NCBI GenBank assembly: GCA_964458715.1
Contig: CAYWJP010000023.1
Span: 1-11,586 of the forward strand
Length of the DNA stretch: 11,586 nucleotides
Reading direction: 5' to 3'
Source: UBA2773 sp964458715
GTDB taxonomy: Bacteria; Patescibacteriota; Minisyncoccia; Moranbacterales; DUUL01
Part shown: piece after piece, positions 1-6,054 of the stretch
How the letters are laid out: each line of letters begins with the position of its first letter
Position numbering within the stretch: the stretch's first letter is position 1
Translations under genes and position numbers: made by a program
The notes under the pieces: model-generated
Databases searched by the model: none
Told to the model about the DNA's origin: nothing
What the model saw: only the letters and a program-made list of their open reading frames with translations

Positions 1-16
1 AGAAAATGGAAGAGTG

Positions 17-48
17 TAGAAGTGTAAACTTGACGCTGCAATGCTACA
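17..48 (+). repeat. Upstream element shared with the other end of the window (left copy)
   Basis: This stretch reads TAGAAGTGTAAAC, TTG, then GCTGCAATG. The reverse strand of 11538-11572 carries nearly the same sequence: 29 of the 32 bases here match, with three mismatches and three single-base gaps. In both places the element lies upstream of a gene and points the same way relative to it. It directly abuts, and slightly overlaps, the promoter core at 44-59. Its role is unknown; an activator site or part of a dispersed repeat are the main options. Confidence 0.6.
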
Positions 49-52
49 TTTA

Positions 53-81
53 TTGACAAATTAGCTAAAATGAGTTATCGT
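53..81 (+). promoter_or_regulatory. Probable sigma-70-type promoter for the 134-778 gene
   Basis: A consensus -35 box TTGACA (53-58) is followed after exactly 17 bases by TATCGT (76-81), a 4/6 match to the -10 consensus. Transcription would start near 88 and give a leader of about 45 bases. The block CTACATTTATTGACAA (44-59), which contains the -35 box, matches 15 of 16 bases in the promoter of the secreted-protein gene at the other end of the window. Confidence 0.55.
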
Positions 82-133
82 TATGTCATAATTTAGTACA
101 TTCAAATATTTAATTTCATTGGGAGGTGAAGTT

Positions 134-778
134 TTGAAAAATAGATTTAAATTAATAGGTGATGGAGAAAAAATCTTACCACTAAAAATGCTTAATAAGA
201 ACAAAGTTTTTAATGAGCTCTTCTCAAAAGTAGAAAAAATATTAAAAAAATATCACATTATTCTTTTTAGAGGAGATTTTAAAATTCCTTTCGAATATTT
301 AAATTTTGATATTGATAGTATGGTTGCTTATCTTTTAAACAGAGAGATCCAAATTCTGACAAGAGTAGAAGGGCAAAAATTTGGAAAGATTCTCGATGGT
401 AAACCCGAAGAAATTATCAAAAAAGCCGAAGGGATTAGATCTTTTTCTGAGCAAGAAATTATCGTACGTTTTTGGTGCGTTTTTTATTTGAATTCAGAGA
501 TAATTTCTAATTTTCACGAGGCAATAGTTTATTCACAATCTTTAGAGAAAATTAATATTGGTGATAGAAGTTTTATTTTCGATAAAGATTTTTCTAAAAA
601 ATTTTGTGCTCAAGATTTGAGTGTTTTTGAGTGCAGAGAAGAAAAAAGCGGAGAAATTTATTTTTTAGTAAGAAAAAAGGGATTTAGATACGCTGTAAGA
701 AAAAAAATTCTTGAAAAAGATTCAGCGGTCGAGGATGCCATTAGAAAAGCACATATGAAATGGATGTCCATGATCTAA
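134..778 (+). CDS. Hypothetical protein, 214 aa, unrecognised
   Basis: I do not recognise this protein. The open frame extends to a TTG at 119, but the better start is the TTG at 134: GGGAGGTGA at 121-129 is a strong ribosome binding site, with GGAGG ending 7 bases before it. From that start the protein is 214 aa, beginning MKNRFKLIGDG. It is rich in lysine and glutamate, has no signal peptide and no convincing membrane helix, so it is probably cytoplasmic. Composition is AT-rich like the rest of the window. The C-terminal half alternates strand-like and helical stretches and ends with a basic helix. It stands alone between its own promoter and a terminator hairpin. It shares upstream DNA with the secreted-protein gene at the right end, which may mean common regulation. 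No function can be assigned; that it is a real gene is well supported by the binding site, promoter and terminator. Confidence 0.75.
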   Translation: MKNRFKLIGDGEKILPLKMLNKNKVFNELFSKVEKILKKYHIILFRGDFKIPFEYLNFDIDSMVAYLLNREIQILTRVEGQKFGKILDGKPEEIIKKAEGIRSFSEQEIIVRFWCVFYLNSEIISNFHEAIVYSQSLEKINIGDRSFIFDKDFSKKFCAQDLSVFECREEKSGEIYFLVRKKGFRYAVRKKILEKDSAVEDAIRKAHMKWMSMI

Positions 779-786
779 ATCAATGG

Positions 787-819
787 AAGCCCTGACGGAT
801 AATTTCGTTCAGGGCTTTT
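787..819 (+). terminator. Rho-independent terminator after the 214-aa gene
   Basis: AAGCCCTGA (787-795) pairs perfectly with TCAGGGCTT (809-817) around a 13-base loop, and the 3' arm runs into TTTT. It begins 8 bases after the stop codon. Confidence 0.75.
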
Positions 820-938
820 GAAGTATTTAAGCTTTCTAGTTTGGTTGATTGAAGAATATTTTTAGAATAAACCATTAAAATTGTCCTAGATTTAAAAATT
901 ATGTTAATATAAAAATAATCATATTAGTATAAAATAAA

Positions 939-1457
939 ATGAATTTTATTGACGGTTTAGAATCTATGAATGAGTTTTTGAATCAATCCTATTTTTTTAG
1001 GGCTTTTAAGTTTTTTTTGGCTTTTTATCTGATTATAATAAGTTTAGCTGTCTTGGGGATTGTAATAAGAATTTGGAGGGATTATTATGCTTCTTTGTTT
1101 CAAGGCGCTGGTTATAGACCAGAACTAGGAAGATATCAGAAAAGATGGAATAAAATTAATCAACAAATTAATTCTGAAGATCCAATTCAATGTAGCGCGG
1201 CGGTGTTGGAATGTAGTCAGATGCTCAATGAAGTTTTGAAAGCGATTGGTTATGAAGGGGATAATTTAGGAGAAAGATTGGCTAAATTATTACCTAGTCA
1301 ACTGGATAATATCGAAAAATTAAAAGTGGTTAATGAGGTTAAAAATAAAATAGTTCAAGATCCAAATTTTAAAATTAGTCAGGAAGAGGCGATTGGGATT
1401 AGAGACGTGGTCGGAAGGACGCTTGATACTTTTGAGGTAATTGAAATTGATGAATAA
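939..1457 (+). CDS. Membrane-anchored protein with a possible degenerate HEPN-like cytosolic domain
   Basis: The 172-aa protein has one strong hydrophobic helix (about residues 22-45, FKFFLAFYLIIISLAVLGIV) followed by basic residues, so the N-terminus should anchor in the membrane with the rest inside the cell. Residues about 68-172 are helical and resemble a family I know from Patescibacteria, with the pattern IGYxGxxLGERL, a linker, then RNxIVHxPxxxxSxxEA. Here the last motif reads VKNKIVQDPNFKISQEEA. The Arg and His of the R-x4-6-H motif that defines active HEPN RNases are therefore replaced by Lys and Gln, which argues for a structural rather than nuclease role if the fold assignment is right. 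No good ribosome binding site precedes the ATG. A loose promoter (TTGTCC at 881, TAATAT at 905) lies upstream. The next gene starts 80 bases downstream on the same strand across a repeat tract, with no obvious terminator. Family recognition is from memory and the HEPN link is inference. Confidence 0.75.
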   Translation: MNFIDGLESMNEFLNQSYFFRAFKFFLAFYLIIISLAVLGIVIRIWRDYYASLFQGAGYRPELGRYQKRWNKINQQINSEDPIQCSAAVLECSQMLNEVLKAIGYEGDNLGERLAKLLPSQLDNIEKLKVVNEVKNKIVQDPNFKISQEEAIGIRDVVGRTLDTFEVIEIDE

Positions 1458-1524
1458 AAGCTAGAAAGTTGGAAAGTTTCTAGAGTTCATAAAGTTAGAA
1501 AGCTTGGAAAGCCAAAAGTTAAAA
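1458..1524. repeat. Degenerate AAAGTT-type tandem repeat before the hydrolase gene
   Basis: The gap between the two genes is built of 8-9 bp units around AAAGTTNNN (AAAGTTGG, AAAGTTTCT, AAAGTTAG, AAAGCTTGG and so on). It is a more degenerate version of the array that follows the hydrolase gene. Within it CTAGAAA (1461-1467) and TTTCTAG (1477-1483) form a small inverted repeat. There is no clear promoter. Confidence 0.65.
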
Positions 1525-1537
1525 AATAAAATTACAG

Positions 1538-2809
1538 ATGGATAAAAAATTTCCGAAAGATTTTTTGTGGGGAGCGGCGACAAGTGCTCATCAAGTTGAA
1601 GGAGGATTAGATAATGATTGGATCCAATGGGAAAAAGAAAATGCTAAAAGATTAGCAAGAGACGCTGATAAGAAATGGGAAAAATGGCAACAAGATAAAT
1701 TTCCTGAAATGTTCGAGGTGAGTAATTATATTTCTGGTAAATCCTGTGATCAATATAATCGTTATGAGGAAGATTTTGATTTGGCGAAGGAAGGCGGTCA
1801 TAACGCGCATCGATTATCTTTGGAATGGTCAAGGATCGAACCGAAAAAAGGCGAGTTTAGTAAGGAGGGCATTGAGCATTATAGAAAAGTCCTGTTGGCT
1901 TTGCGGGCAAGAGGTCTTGAGCCTTTTGTTACGCTTTGGCACTGGACTGAACCTGTTTGGATTGGCGAGATTGGCGCTTGGGAAAATAATGAAACTTCGA
2001 AATATTTCATAAGATTTGCTGAGCGTGTTTTTAATGAGTATAAAGATCTAGTTAAATTTTGGATGCCTCTAAATGAGCCGGGTACGGAAGTTTCGCTTGG
2101 GTATATGTTTGGTAATCAGCCGCCGGGAGTTAAAGGCAAAATTTCTGCTAACAGAGCATTTAAAAATTTAATGCAAGTTCAGAAAAATATCTACAAAATT
2201 GCGAAATCAGTTTCGCCTGATTTTCAAATTGGTTGTTCGCATTTTATGTTCGATATAAAGTCTTACAATAGACTTCCGTGGAATGTTTTAGCTACTAAAA
2301 TTATGGATTATTTTGCTAATCATCGTTTTTTTAAAGCATTTAATAATTCTTGCGATTTTTATGGAATTCAATATTATCAGCCTTTTAATGTTAATTTTAA
2401 ATTGGGCGGAAATTTTTTTGGATTTTTTGAAAATAAAAAAATTATTGAAAAACAAAGTGATTTAGGTTGGCAAATTTTTCCCGAAGGCATATATAATGTT
2501 CTACAAAAGGCATCCAAGAATGGAAAACCTATTTATATAACCGAAAATGGTTTAGCTGACGCCAAAGATAAATACCGAACGGAATTTATAGAAGGACACT
2601 TAAAATATGTTCAAAAAGCGGTTGTTGATGGAATGGATATTAGAGGATATTTCCACTGGTCACTTTTGGATAATTTTGAATTCGTAGAAATGCGTGGTTT
2701 TTGGCCGCGTTTTGGACTGATTGAAATTGATTACAAAACATTAGAGAGAAAACCTCGGAAATCATATTTCGAGTATCAGAAAATCATACGACAGTCAAAA
2801 AGTTCGTAA
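1538..2809 (+). CDS. Glycoside hydrolase family 1 (beta-glycosidase)
   Basis: This 423-aa protein is a retaining beta-glycosidase of family GH1, which cleaves terminal beta-linked sugars from oligosaccharides or glycosides. It has no signal peptide and should act in the cytoplasm. The N-terminus has the family signature FLWGAATSAHQVEGG with substrate-binding Gln19. His135 lies in LWHWTEPVW. The acid/base is Glu180 in LNEP and the nucleophile Glu336 in ITENG. The C-terminus has the sugar-binding block WSLLDNFE with Glu381. Length is slightly below the usual 440-480 aa. Two subsite positions are unusual: the common NYY motif reads QYY (Gln278), and the Trp that normally follows Glu381 is Phe382. 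These may shift specificity, so the substrate cannot be stated. A GGWEN-like segment recalls archaeal-type members. The 3' end of the coding region, including the stop codon, lies inside a 9-bp tandem repeat. No clear ribosome binding site precedes the ATG. Confidence 0.95.
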   Translation: MDKKFPKDFLWGAATSAHQVEGGLDNDWIQWEKENAKRLARDADKKWEKWQQDKFPEMFEVSNYISGKSCDQYNRYEEDFDLAKEGGHNAHRLSLEWSRIEPKKGEFSKEGIEHYRKVLLALRARGLEPFVTLWHWTEPVWIGEIGAWENNETSKYFIRFAERVFNEYKDLVKFWMPLNEPGTEVSLGYMFGNQPPGVKGKISANRAFKNLMQVQKNIYKIAKSVSPDFQIGCSHFMFDIKSYNRLPWNVLATKIMDYFANHRFFKAFNNSCDFYGIQYYQPFNVNFKLGGNFFGFFENKKIIEKQSDLGWQIFPEGIYNVLQKASKNGKPIYITENGLADAKDKYRTEFIEGHLKYVQKAVVDGMDIRGYFHWSLLDNFEFVEMRGFWPRFGLIEIDYKTLERKPRKSYFEYQKIIRQSKSS

Positions 2810-2877
2810 AGTCAAAAAGTTTATAAAGTTCATAAGGTTCAGAAAGTTCGTAAAGTTTATAAAGTTAGAAAGTCTGG
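2799..2877. repeat. Nine-unit AAAGTTNNN tandem repeat overlapping the hydrolase stop codon
   Basis: Nine consecutive units of 8 or 9 bp run without interruption: AAAGTTCGT, AAAGTCAAA, AAGTTTAT, AAAGTTCAT, AAGGTTCAG, AAAGTTCGT, AAAGTTTAT, AAAGTTAG, AAAGTCTGG. The first two units encode the last residues of the hydrolase and its TAA stop (2807-2809). The array ends exactly where the GC-rich hairpin element begins. A degenerate version lies on the other side of the hydrolase gene at 1458-1524. Confidence 0.85.
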
Positions 2878-2901
2878 ATTCCCGCCTTCGCGGGAATGAC
2901 A
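2876..2901. repeat. GC-rich hairpin repeat element (ATTCCCGC/GCGGGAAT)
   Basis: ATTCCCGC (2878-2885) and GCGGGAAT (2890-2897) form a perfect 8-bp stem with a CTTC loop, flanked by GG on the left and GACA on the right. From memory this is a widespread dispersed intergenic repeat in metagenome-derived and other bacterial genomes. A second small inverted repeat, CAGAGA-TG-TCTCTG (2900-2913), follows at once. There is no T-run, so it is a poor terminator. Confidence 0.7.
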
Positions 2902-2932
2902 GAGATGTCTCTGATAATATTAAAAAGATTTT

Positions 2933-3832
2933 ATGGAAAATTGGCTTTTGATTGCTATCGCGGGCTATTTACTTTTGGCCATTGAAGCGGTTATTGCTAA
3001 AATTTTATTAACCAGTAAAGTTAAAGATTGGCGACTTTATTCTTTTTATGTAGGCTTACTTTCTTTGACTGGTGTTTTTTTTGCGCCTTTTGGTTTGCAT
3101 TGGTTTGGTTGGTTTTTATTCTTAGAATCGTTATTAGTAGGAATCATTTTTTATTTAGCCCTTATCTTTTTATATAAATCCCTTAAGGGGTCTAGTGCTT
3201 CTAGAGTTTTTGTCTTGTACGGAGCGGTTACAACTTTAATAAGTTTCATTTTGGGACATTTTTTATTAAAAGAAGAATTTTTAGTGATCGATTTATTGGG
3301 AGTGGCTTTGTTGATGATTGGTGGATTTTTTATTTCCTTTAAAGTTCTTGAAAAAAGACTTTTCAGCAATTACAAAAATGTAATTTTTTCAGGAGCTTTG
3401 ATGGCATTAGCTTTGATTATGACGAAAGATATTTTTGATCAACAGAATTTTGTAACTGGTTATGTTTTTAGTCGTATCGGAATCTTCTTAAGTGCTTTGT
3501 GTCTGTTATTTTTAGCACAATTTCGGAAAGTTATTAAACGGAGTTTTTCTCAAAAACAAAAAAGGAATAGTCAGAAAAATTTTGGTTTAGTATTTGGGGC
3601 TAAAACAATTGCGGGAATTGGGACATTATTACTTACTTATTCTATTTCGCTAGGAAGTGTAGTTTTTATTAGTGCTTTGGTTTCAGTTCAATATTTGTTT
3701 ACTTTTATTTTGGCAACTTTAATAGCGATTTTTTTAAAAAATTCTGTTCAAGAGAAAATTACTTGGAAAAATTTGTTTTTTAAATTTGTGGGAGTAGGGC
3801 TTATCGTTGTCGGTATATTTTTAATTAGTTAG
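2933..3832 (+). CDS. EamA/DMT-superfamily integral membrane transporter
   Basis: This 299-aa protein is almost wholly hydrophobic, with about ten predicted membrane helices arranged as two five-helix halves, as in the drug/metabolite transporter (EamA) superfamily. Each half closes with the family's typical pattern: LLKEEFLVIDLLGVALLMIGG at about residues 110-130, and a last helix FVGVGLIVVGIFLIS at the C-terminus. A charged loop (about residues 197-215, rich in Lys, Arg and Gln) joins later helices on the likely cytoplasmic side. Substrates of this superfamily include amino acids, nucleotides and sugars or lipids, and nothing here narrows the choice. It lies about 120 bp after the glycosidase on the same strand across repeats with no clear terminator, so co-transcription is possible but not shown. 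The ATG at 2933 starts just before the first helix; only a weak AAAAAG precedes it. Confidence 0.85.
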   Translation: MENWLLIAIAGYLLLAIEAVIAKILLTSKVKDWRLYSFYVGLLSLTGVFFAPFGLHWFGWFLFLESLLVGIIFYLALIFLYKSLKGSSASRVFVLYGAVTTLISFILGHFLLKEEFLVIDLLGVALLMIGGFFISFKVLEKRLFSNYKNVIFSGALMALALIMTKDIFDQQNFVTGYVFSRIGIFLSALCLLFLAQFRKVIKRSFSQKQKRNSQKNFGLVFGAKTIAGIGTLLLTYSISLGSVVFISALVSVQYLFTFILATLIAIFLKNSVQEKITWKNLFFKFVGVGLIVVGIFLIS

Positions 3833-3834
3833 AA

Positions 3835-3939
3835 CTTAATTATTTGGTGCACTTCTTTGTCTGTCTGCCGGTAGGCAGGTCAGATTCTCCTTCGCCGCGG
3901 CGAATCAAATCTTCCTCGAATTGCACTCAAATAATTAAG
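3835..3939. repeat. Compound inverted repeat with GC-rich inner palindromes
   Basis: The outer arms CTTAATTATTTGGTGCA (3835-3851) and TGCACTCAAATAATTAAG (3922-3939) are inverted copies with a single-base indel. Inside lie CTGCC-GGTA-GGCAG (3865-3878) and the perfect 14-bp palindrome TTCGCCGCGGCGAA (3891-3904). This GC-rich core is out of character with its AT-rich surroundings. It starts 3 bases after the transporter stop codon. It has no T-run and no credible reading frame, so it is more likely a dispersed repeat or cruciform than a terminator. Confidence 0.7.
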
Positions 3940-3968
3940 CTCTAGAAAATTGCCTGAGAATAGTTTTC

Positions 3969-3989
3969 TGAACAATGAACAATTAGCAA
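3969..3989. repeat. Three-unit 7-bp tandem repeat (TGAACAA)
   Basis: TGAACAA, TGAACAA and TTAGCAA follow each other directly. It is short and AT-rich; the first two units are identical. Function unknown. Confidence 0.5.
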
Positions 3990-4040
3990 TAAATTTTGAA
4001 ACATGCCTTTTTATCAGACAAAGCTTCAGACTAAAGTTTC

Positions 4041-4208
4041 GATTTAATACTATCTCCAAGAAACTACTCACCTTTCTTCTCCAAAATTTCGCCTGTGACT
4101 TTGTAAAAAATTCTCAATATATCTAGATATACTTCGTATTTTTTACTTTGTCTCGGCTGAAATTATTAAAAATAAAGACGCCTAGTTTCTTGGAGATGGT
4201 ATAATTTC
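4041..4208. repeat. 168-bp gapless imperfect palindrome, MITE-like
   Basis: The two halves are inverted copies about a centre between 4124 and 4125, with no indels. I count 60 of 84 paired positions identical. The best conserved parts are the ends (TATCTCCAAGAAACTA at 4051-4066 against TAGTTTCTTGGAGATGG at 4183-4199) and the centre (perfect palindrome TATATCTAGATATA at 4118-4131). The hexamer AGTTTC lies just outside both ends (4035-4040 and 4210-4215) and could be a target-site duplication, although the right copy is offset by one base. No protein is encoded. A decayed miniature transposable element is the most natural reading; a large structured RNA is the alternative. Confidence 0.7.
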
Positions 4209-4215
4209 TAGTTTC

Positions 4216-4258
4216 AAATTAAAAAATCCATTAACCTAGGTCAGTGGATTTTTAATTT
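4216..4258 (-). terminator. Terminator for the minus-strand gtrA-like operon, possibly bidirectional
   Basis: AAATTAAAAAATCCA (4216-4230) pairs with TGGATTTTTAATTT (4245-4258) with one bulged base, around a loop holding the palindrome CCTAGG. Read on the minus strand, the stem TCCA/TGGA is followed by a run of T. It lies about 56 bp beyond the stop of the gtrA-like gene. The T-run also exists on the plus strand. Confidence 0.6.
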
Positions 4259-4313
4259 CTTTGTTTTTCTGGTTGGTAAACGGTGTTTGTGTGTTTTGCT
4301 TCTTAGAAAGGTT

Positions 4314-4775
4314 TTATTTTTTAAATACTAATAATTTATAACCGAAGAAATTCCAGATTAGCCCAAAGGCTGTTCCGCCTAAGGCTCCAACGGTGCCCCA
4401 AAGAGTGGCGTTTAGAGGGATAATCAAGACTCCTCCCATAGCTGGTTTTACATAAGTTACTATCAAAGTAGCCACAGTAACATTTACAACAGCTCCAATT
4501 AAAGAGACGATAAAAAATTGAGAAAATTTTTGAATTTGATTGGTTTTGGAATTATCTTTAAAAGCCCAACGTTTATTCATAAAATAACTGAAAGTGGCGG
4601 CGGTGCAGAAAGATATGGTTTTAAAAGCGGTATAAGCAATGCCTTCGTTAAAACCACTCAGAATCATTAAAATATTAAGAATAACTAAATCTACTCCAGT
4701 ATTTAATCCGCCGATTAAACCAAAACGAACAAACTGACCAATAACAGGGTACTGTTTTAAGATTTTATTAATCAC
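4314..4775 (-). CDS. GtrA-like family membrane protein
   Basis: This 153-aa protein has four predicted membrane helices and the hallmarks of the GtrA-like family: an N-terminal FVRFGLIGGLNTGVDLVILN segment, FSYFMNKRWAF between helices 2 and 3, and a C-terminal NFFGYKLLVFK in the last helix. Members are usually about 120-150 aa and are thought to help move lipid-linked sugars across the membrane in cell-surface polysaccharide or teichoic acid glycosylation, although many are uncharacterised. The start is a GTG at 4775, as no in-frame ATG fits the family N-terminus. The gene begins 23 bases after the stop of the 279-aa gene and is followed by a terminator, so the two form an operon. No glycosyltransferase partner is in the window, so the lipid-sugar substrate cannot be named. 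Confidence 0.88.
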   Translation of the reverse strand: MINKILKQYPVIGQFVRFGLIGGLNTGVDLVILNILMILSGFNEGIAYTAFKTISFCTAATFSYFMNKRWAFKDNSKTNQIQKFSQFFIVSLIGAVVNVTVATLIVTYVKPAMGGVLIIPLNATLWGTVGALGGTAFGLIWNFFGYKLLVFKK

Positions 4776-4798
4776 AATGTCTTTAATTATTTTTTATT

Positions 4799-5638
4799 TT
4801 AACTATTTTCGATAGCCGGTTGACTAGCTTCTTTTTCTAAAACCGCTAATTCTTCTTCGGAAAGATCATCGCTTTTATTTATACTTAAAGCATTAAGTTT
4901 TTGTCGTTCTTCTTCCATTTCTTTTTCTAGTTTTTCGATAGCAGAGGGAGTTGAAATTTCTTCTTTTGTTTCAGCTTCATTCTCGCTGAGAACTTCCTCA
5001 GAATGTTTAGTATTTTCAATTTCATTTTTTTTAACCTCAGCTAATCTTTCATAAATTTCGCTATTAATATTGTTTCGAGGGATATCATTGGCTTTTCTTA
5101 AGACATTTTCAATGGCACACCAAACTGGTTCTTTATCTCGAGGAATTACCAAGGTGACTTCATCGCCGGCTTCAACTTTGAAATAAGTAGCCGCTGCTAA
5201 TAAAGTTTTGTACTTGATACCCTCAGAATTAATTATAAAATTTCCTCGTTCGTCTTTTTCAACCACTCCGATTAAATATTTTCGTTCTACTGGCCCAACT
5301 TGTTTGTAAATAAAATTACCGGTTGGGGTAATAGTCAGTTTTAACATATCATTTTCAACTAATTTTGATTTAGAGGCATAGTTAGAGGGTACAGGATATT
5401 GTTTTCCGTCTTCACCAATCATTATTTGACCATCAAAAATTCCGTAGAATTCACTTCCAGCATCATCATTACGAAAATCCTTTCGAGTATCGAAATTTTG
5501 GGCACCTTGCATCTGGGCTAATTTTTGTTTGGTGGCAGTAATAGTCTTTTCAGCTTCGGCAATTACTTTTTGTAAGGCTTCTGCTTGGCTCATTTCAGAG
5601 CCATCCTCGTTTTGAGAATTTTTTCCGTTTAAAGTCAT
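4799..5638 (-). CDS. Conserved-looking hypothetical protein with coiled-coil ends and a beta-rich core
   Basis: The 279-aa protein resembles a hypothetical family I associate with Patescibacteria; I know no established function. Residues about 16-46 form a helix that could be a coiled coil. Residues about 67-182 are a compact strand-rich core with the recognisable stretches DGKQYPVPSNYASKSKLVE, KLTITPTGNFIYKQVGPVER and AGDEVTLVIPRDKE. Residues 183-279 are an acidic, Glu/Lys-rich helical tail with low complexity. There is no signal peptide or membrane helix, so it is probably cytoplasmic. The ATG at 5638 has no clear ribosome binding site; an internal ATG at residue 16 (5593) has GAGGA 10 bases upstream and could be the true start. 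It is the first gene of an operon with the gtrA-like gene and is divergent from the efflux operon. Confidence 0.8.
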   Translation of the reverse strand: MTLNGKNSQNEDGSEMSQAEALQKVIAEAEKTITATKQKLAQMQGAQNFDTRKDFRNDDAGSEFYGIFDGQIMIGEDGKQYPVPSNYASKSKLVENDMLKLTITPTGNFIYKQVGPVERKYLIGVVEKDERGNFIINSEGIKYKTLLAAATYFKVEAGDEVTLVIPRDKEPVWCAIENVLRKANDIPRNNINSEIYERLAEVKKNEIENTKHSEEVLSENEAETKEEISTPSAIEKLEKEMEEERQKLNALSINKSDDLSEEELAVLEKEASQPAIENS

Positions 5639-5812
5639 TATGGTTTTTTAGTTGTTTTTTATTTTTATTTTCTTTCTTGAATTTCTATTTTAATTTTAAA
5701 TCATTATTAAAAATTTTACAAGACTCAATAAAGAAAATGGGTGCTATTAATTATATCTATCAAATACCCGACTTTTATTTTTGTTCAAAAGTTTTACGAT
5801 ACTTGAGGGTTT

Positions 5813-5841
5813 ATGTTAGCATCAAAAAATATTTTTGTCAA
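5813..5841 (-). promoter_or_regulatory. Promoter for the minus-strand 279-aa/gtrA-like operon
   Basis: On the minus strand a consensus -35 TTGACA (5841 to 5836) is followed after 17 bases by TAACAT (5818 to 5813), a 4/6 -10 match. The leader would be about 170 bases. The plus-strand frame overlapping this region (5677-5880, TTG start, no binding site) is not credible as a gene. Confidence 0.5.
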
Positions 5842-5929
5842 TCTAATAATCTCGTTAAATATTACGTTTTTAAAATTTAAAGTTTTCTTTTTTATTTGTA
5901 ATTTTTGTTATTCTAAAACAGAAAAAATA

Positions 5930-5957
5930 TTGACAAAAAAAGTTAATACTGTATATT
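5930..5957 (+). promoter_or_regulatory. Promoter for the efflux operon
   Basis: A consensus -35 TTGACA (5930-5935) and TATATT (5952-5957, 5/6 match to the -10 consensus) are separated by 16 bases. Transcription should start near 5964, giving a leader of about 90 bases. A perfect TATAAT also occurs at 5975-5980 but has no well-spaced -35 box. Confidence 0.6.
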
Positions 5958-5992
5958 TTCTTGAAGGATTGAGTTATAATTAACTTTTAAAT

Positions 5993-6013
5993 ATTCCAAG
6001 GATTTATTGGAAT
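5993..6013. promoter_or_regulatory. Inverted repeat in the efflux-operon leader, possible operator
   Basis: ATTCCAA (5993-5999) and TTGGAAT (6007-6013) are perfect inverted arms separated by 7 bases, about 30 bases downstream of the predicted transcription start. The size and place suit a dimeric repressor site, as is common upstream of RND pumps, but no regulator gene is in the window. A weak RNA hairpin is the alternative. Just after it, AGGT precedes a possible four-codon frame ATG-ATT-TTA-AAT-TAA (6030-6044), which may be chance. Confidence 0.4.
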
Positions 6014-6054
6014 TTATTGTTTTCAGGTAATGATTTTAAATTAAGCTATATTTT

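Noticed and set aside
81..120. ACATTCAAATA in both the left leader and near 11390 as another shared element
   Set aside because: Only 11 bases, AT-rich, and in the opposite orientation relative to the two genes; likely chance.
119..133. Upstream TTG at 119 as start of the first gene
   Set aside because: The ribosome binding site GGGAGG lies after this codon and is correctly spaced for the TTG at 134.
1644..2012. Overlapping frames on both strands inside the glycosidase gene
   Set aside because: The GH1 frame carries all family motifs; the others are shadows.
1458..2877. Short repeats considered as a CRISPR array
   Set aside because: Units are 8-9 bp and contiguous with no spacers, and no cas genes are present.
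3880..4071. Minus-strand 63-codon frame across the repeat region
   Set aside because: It runs through the GC-rich palindrome and into one arm of the long inverted repeat; no binding site and a composition set by the repeats.
5677..5880. Plus-strand 67-codon frame in the divergent intergenic region
   Set aside because: TTG start with no binding site, no family resemblance, Phe/Tyr/Lys/Ile-rich as expected from random AT-rich DNA, and it overlaps the minus-strand promoter.
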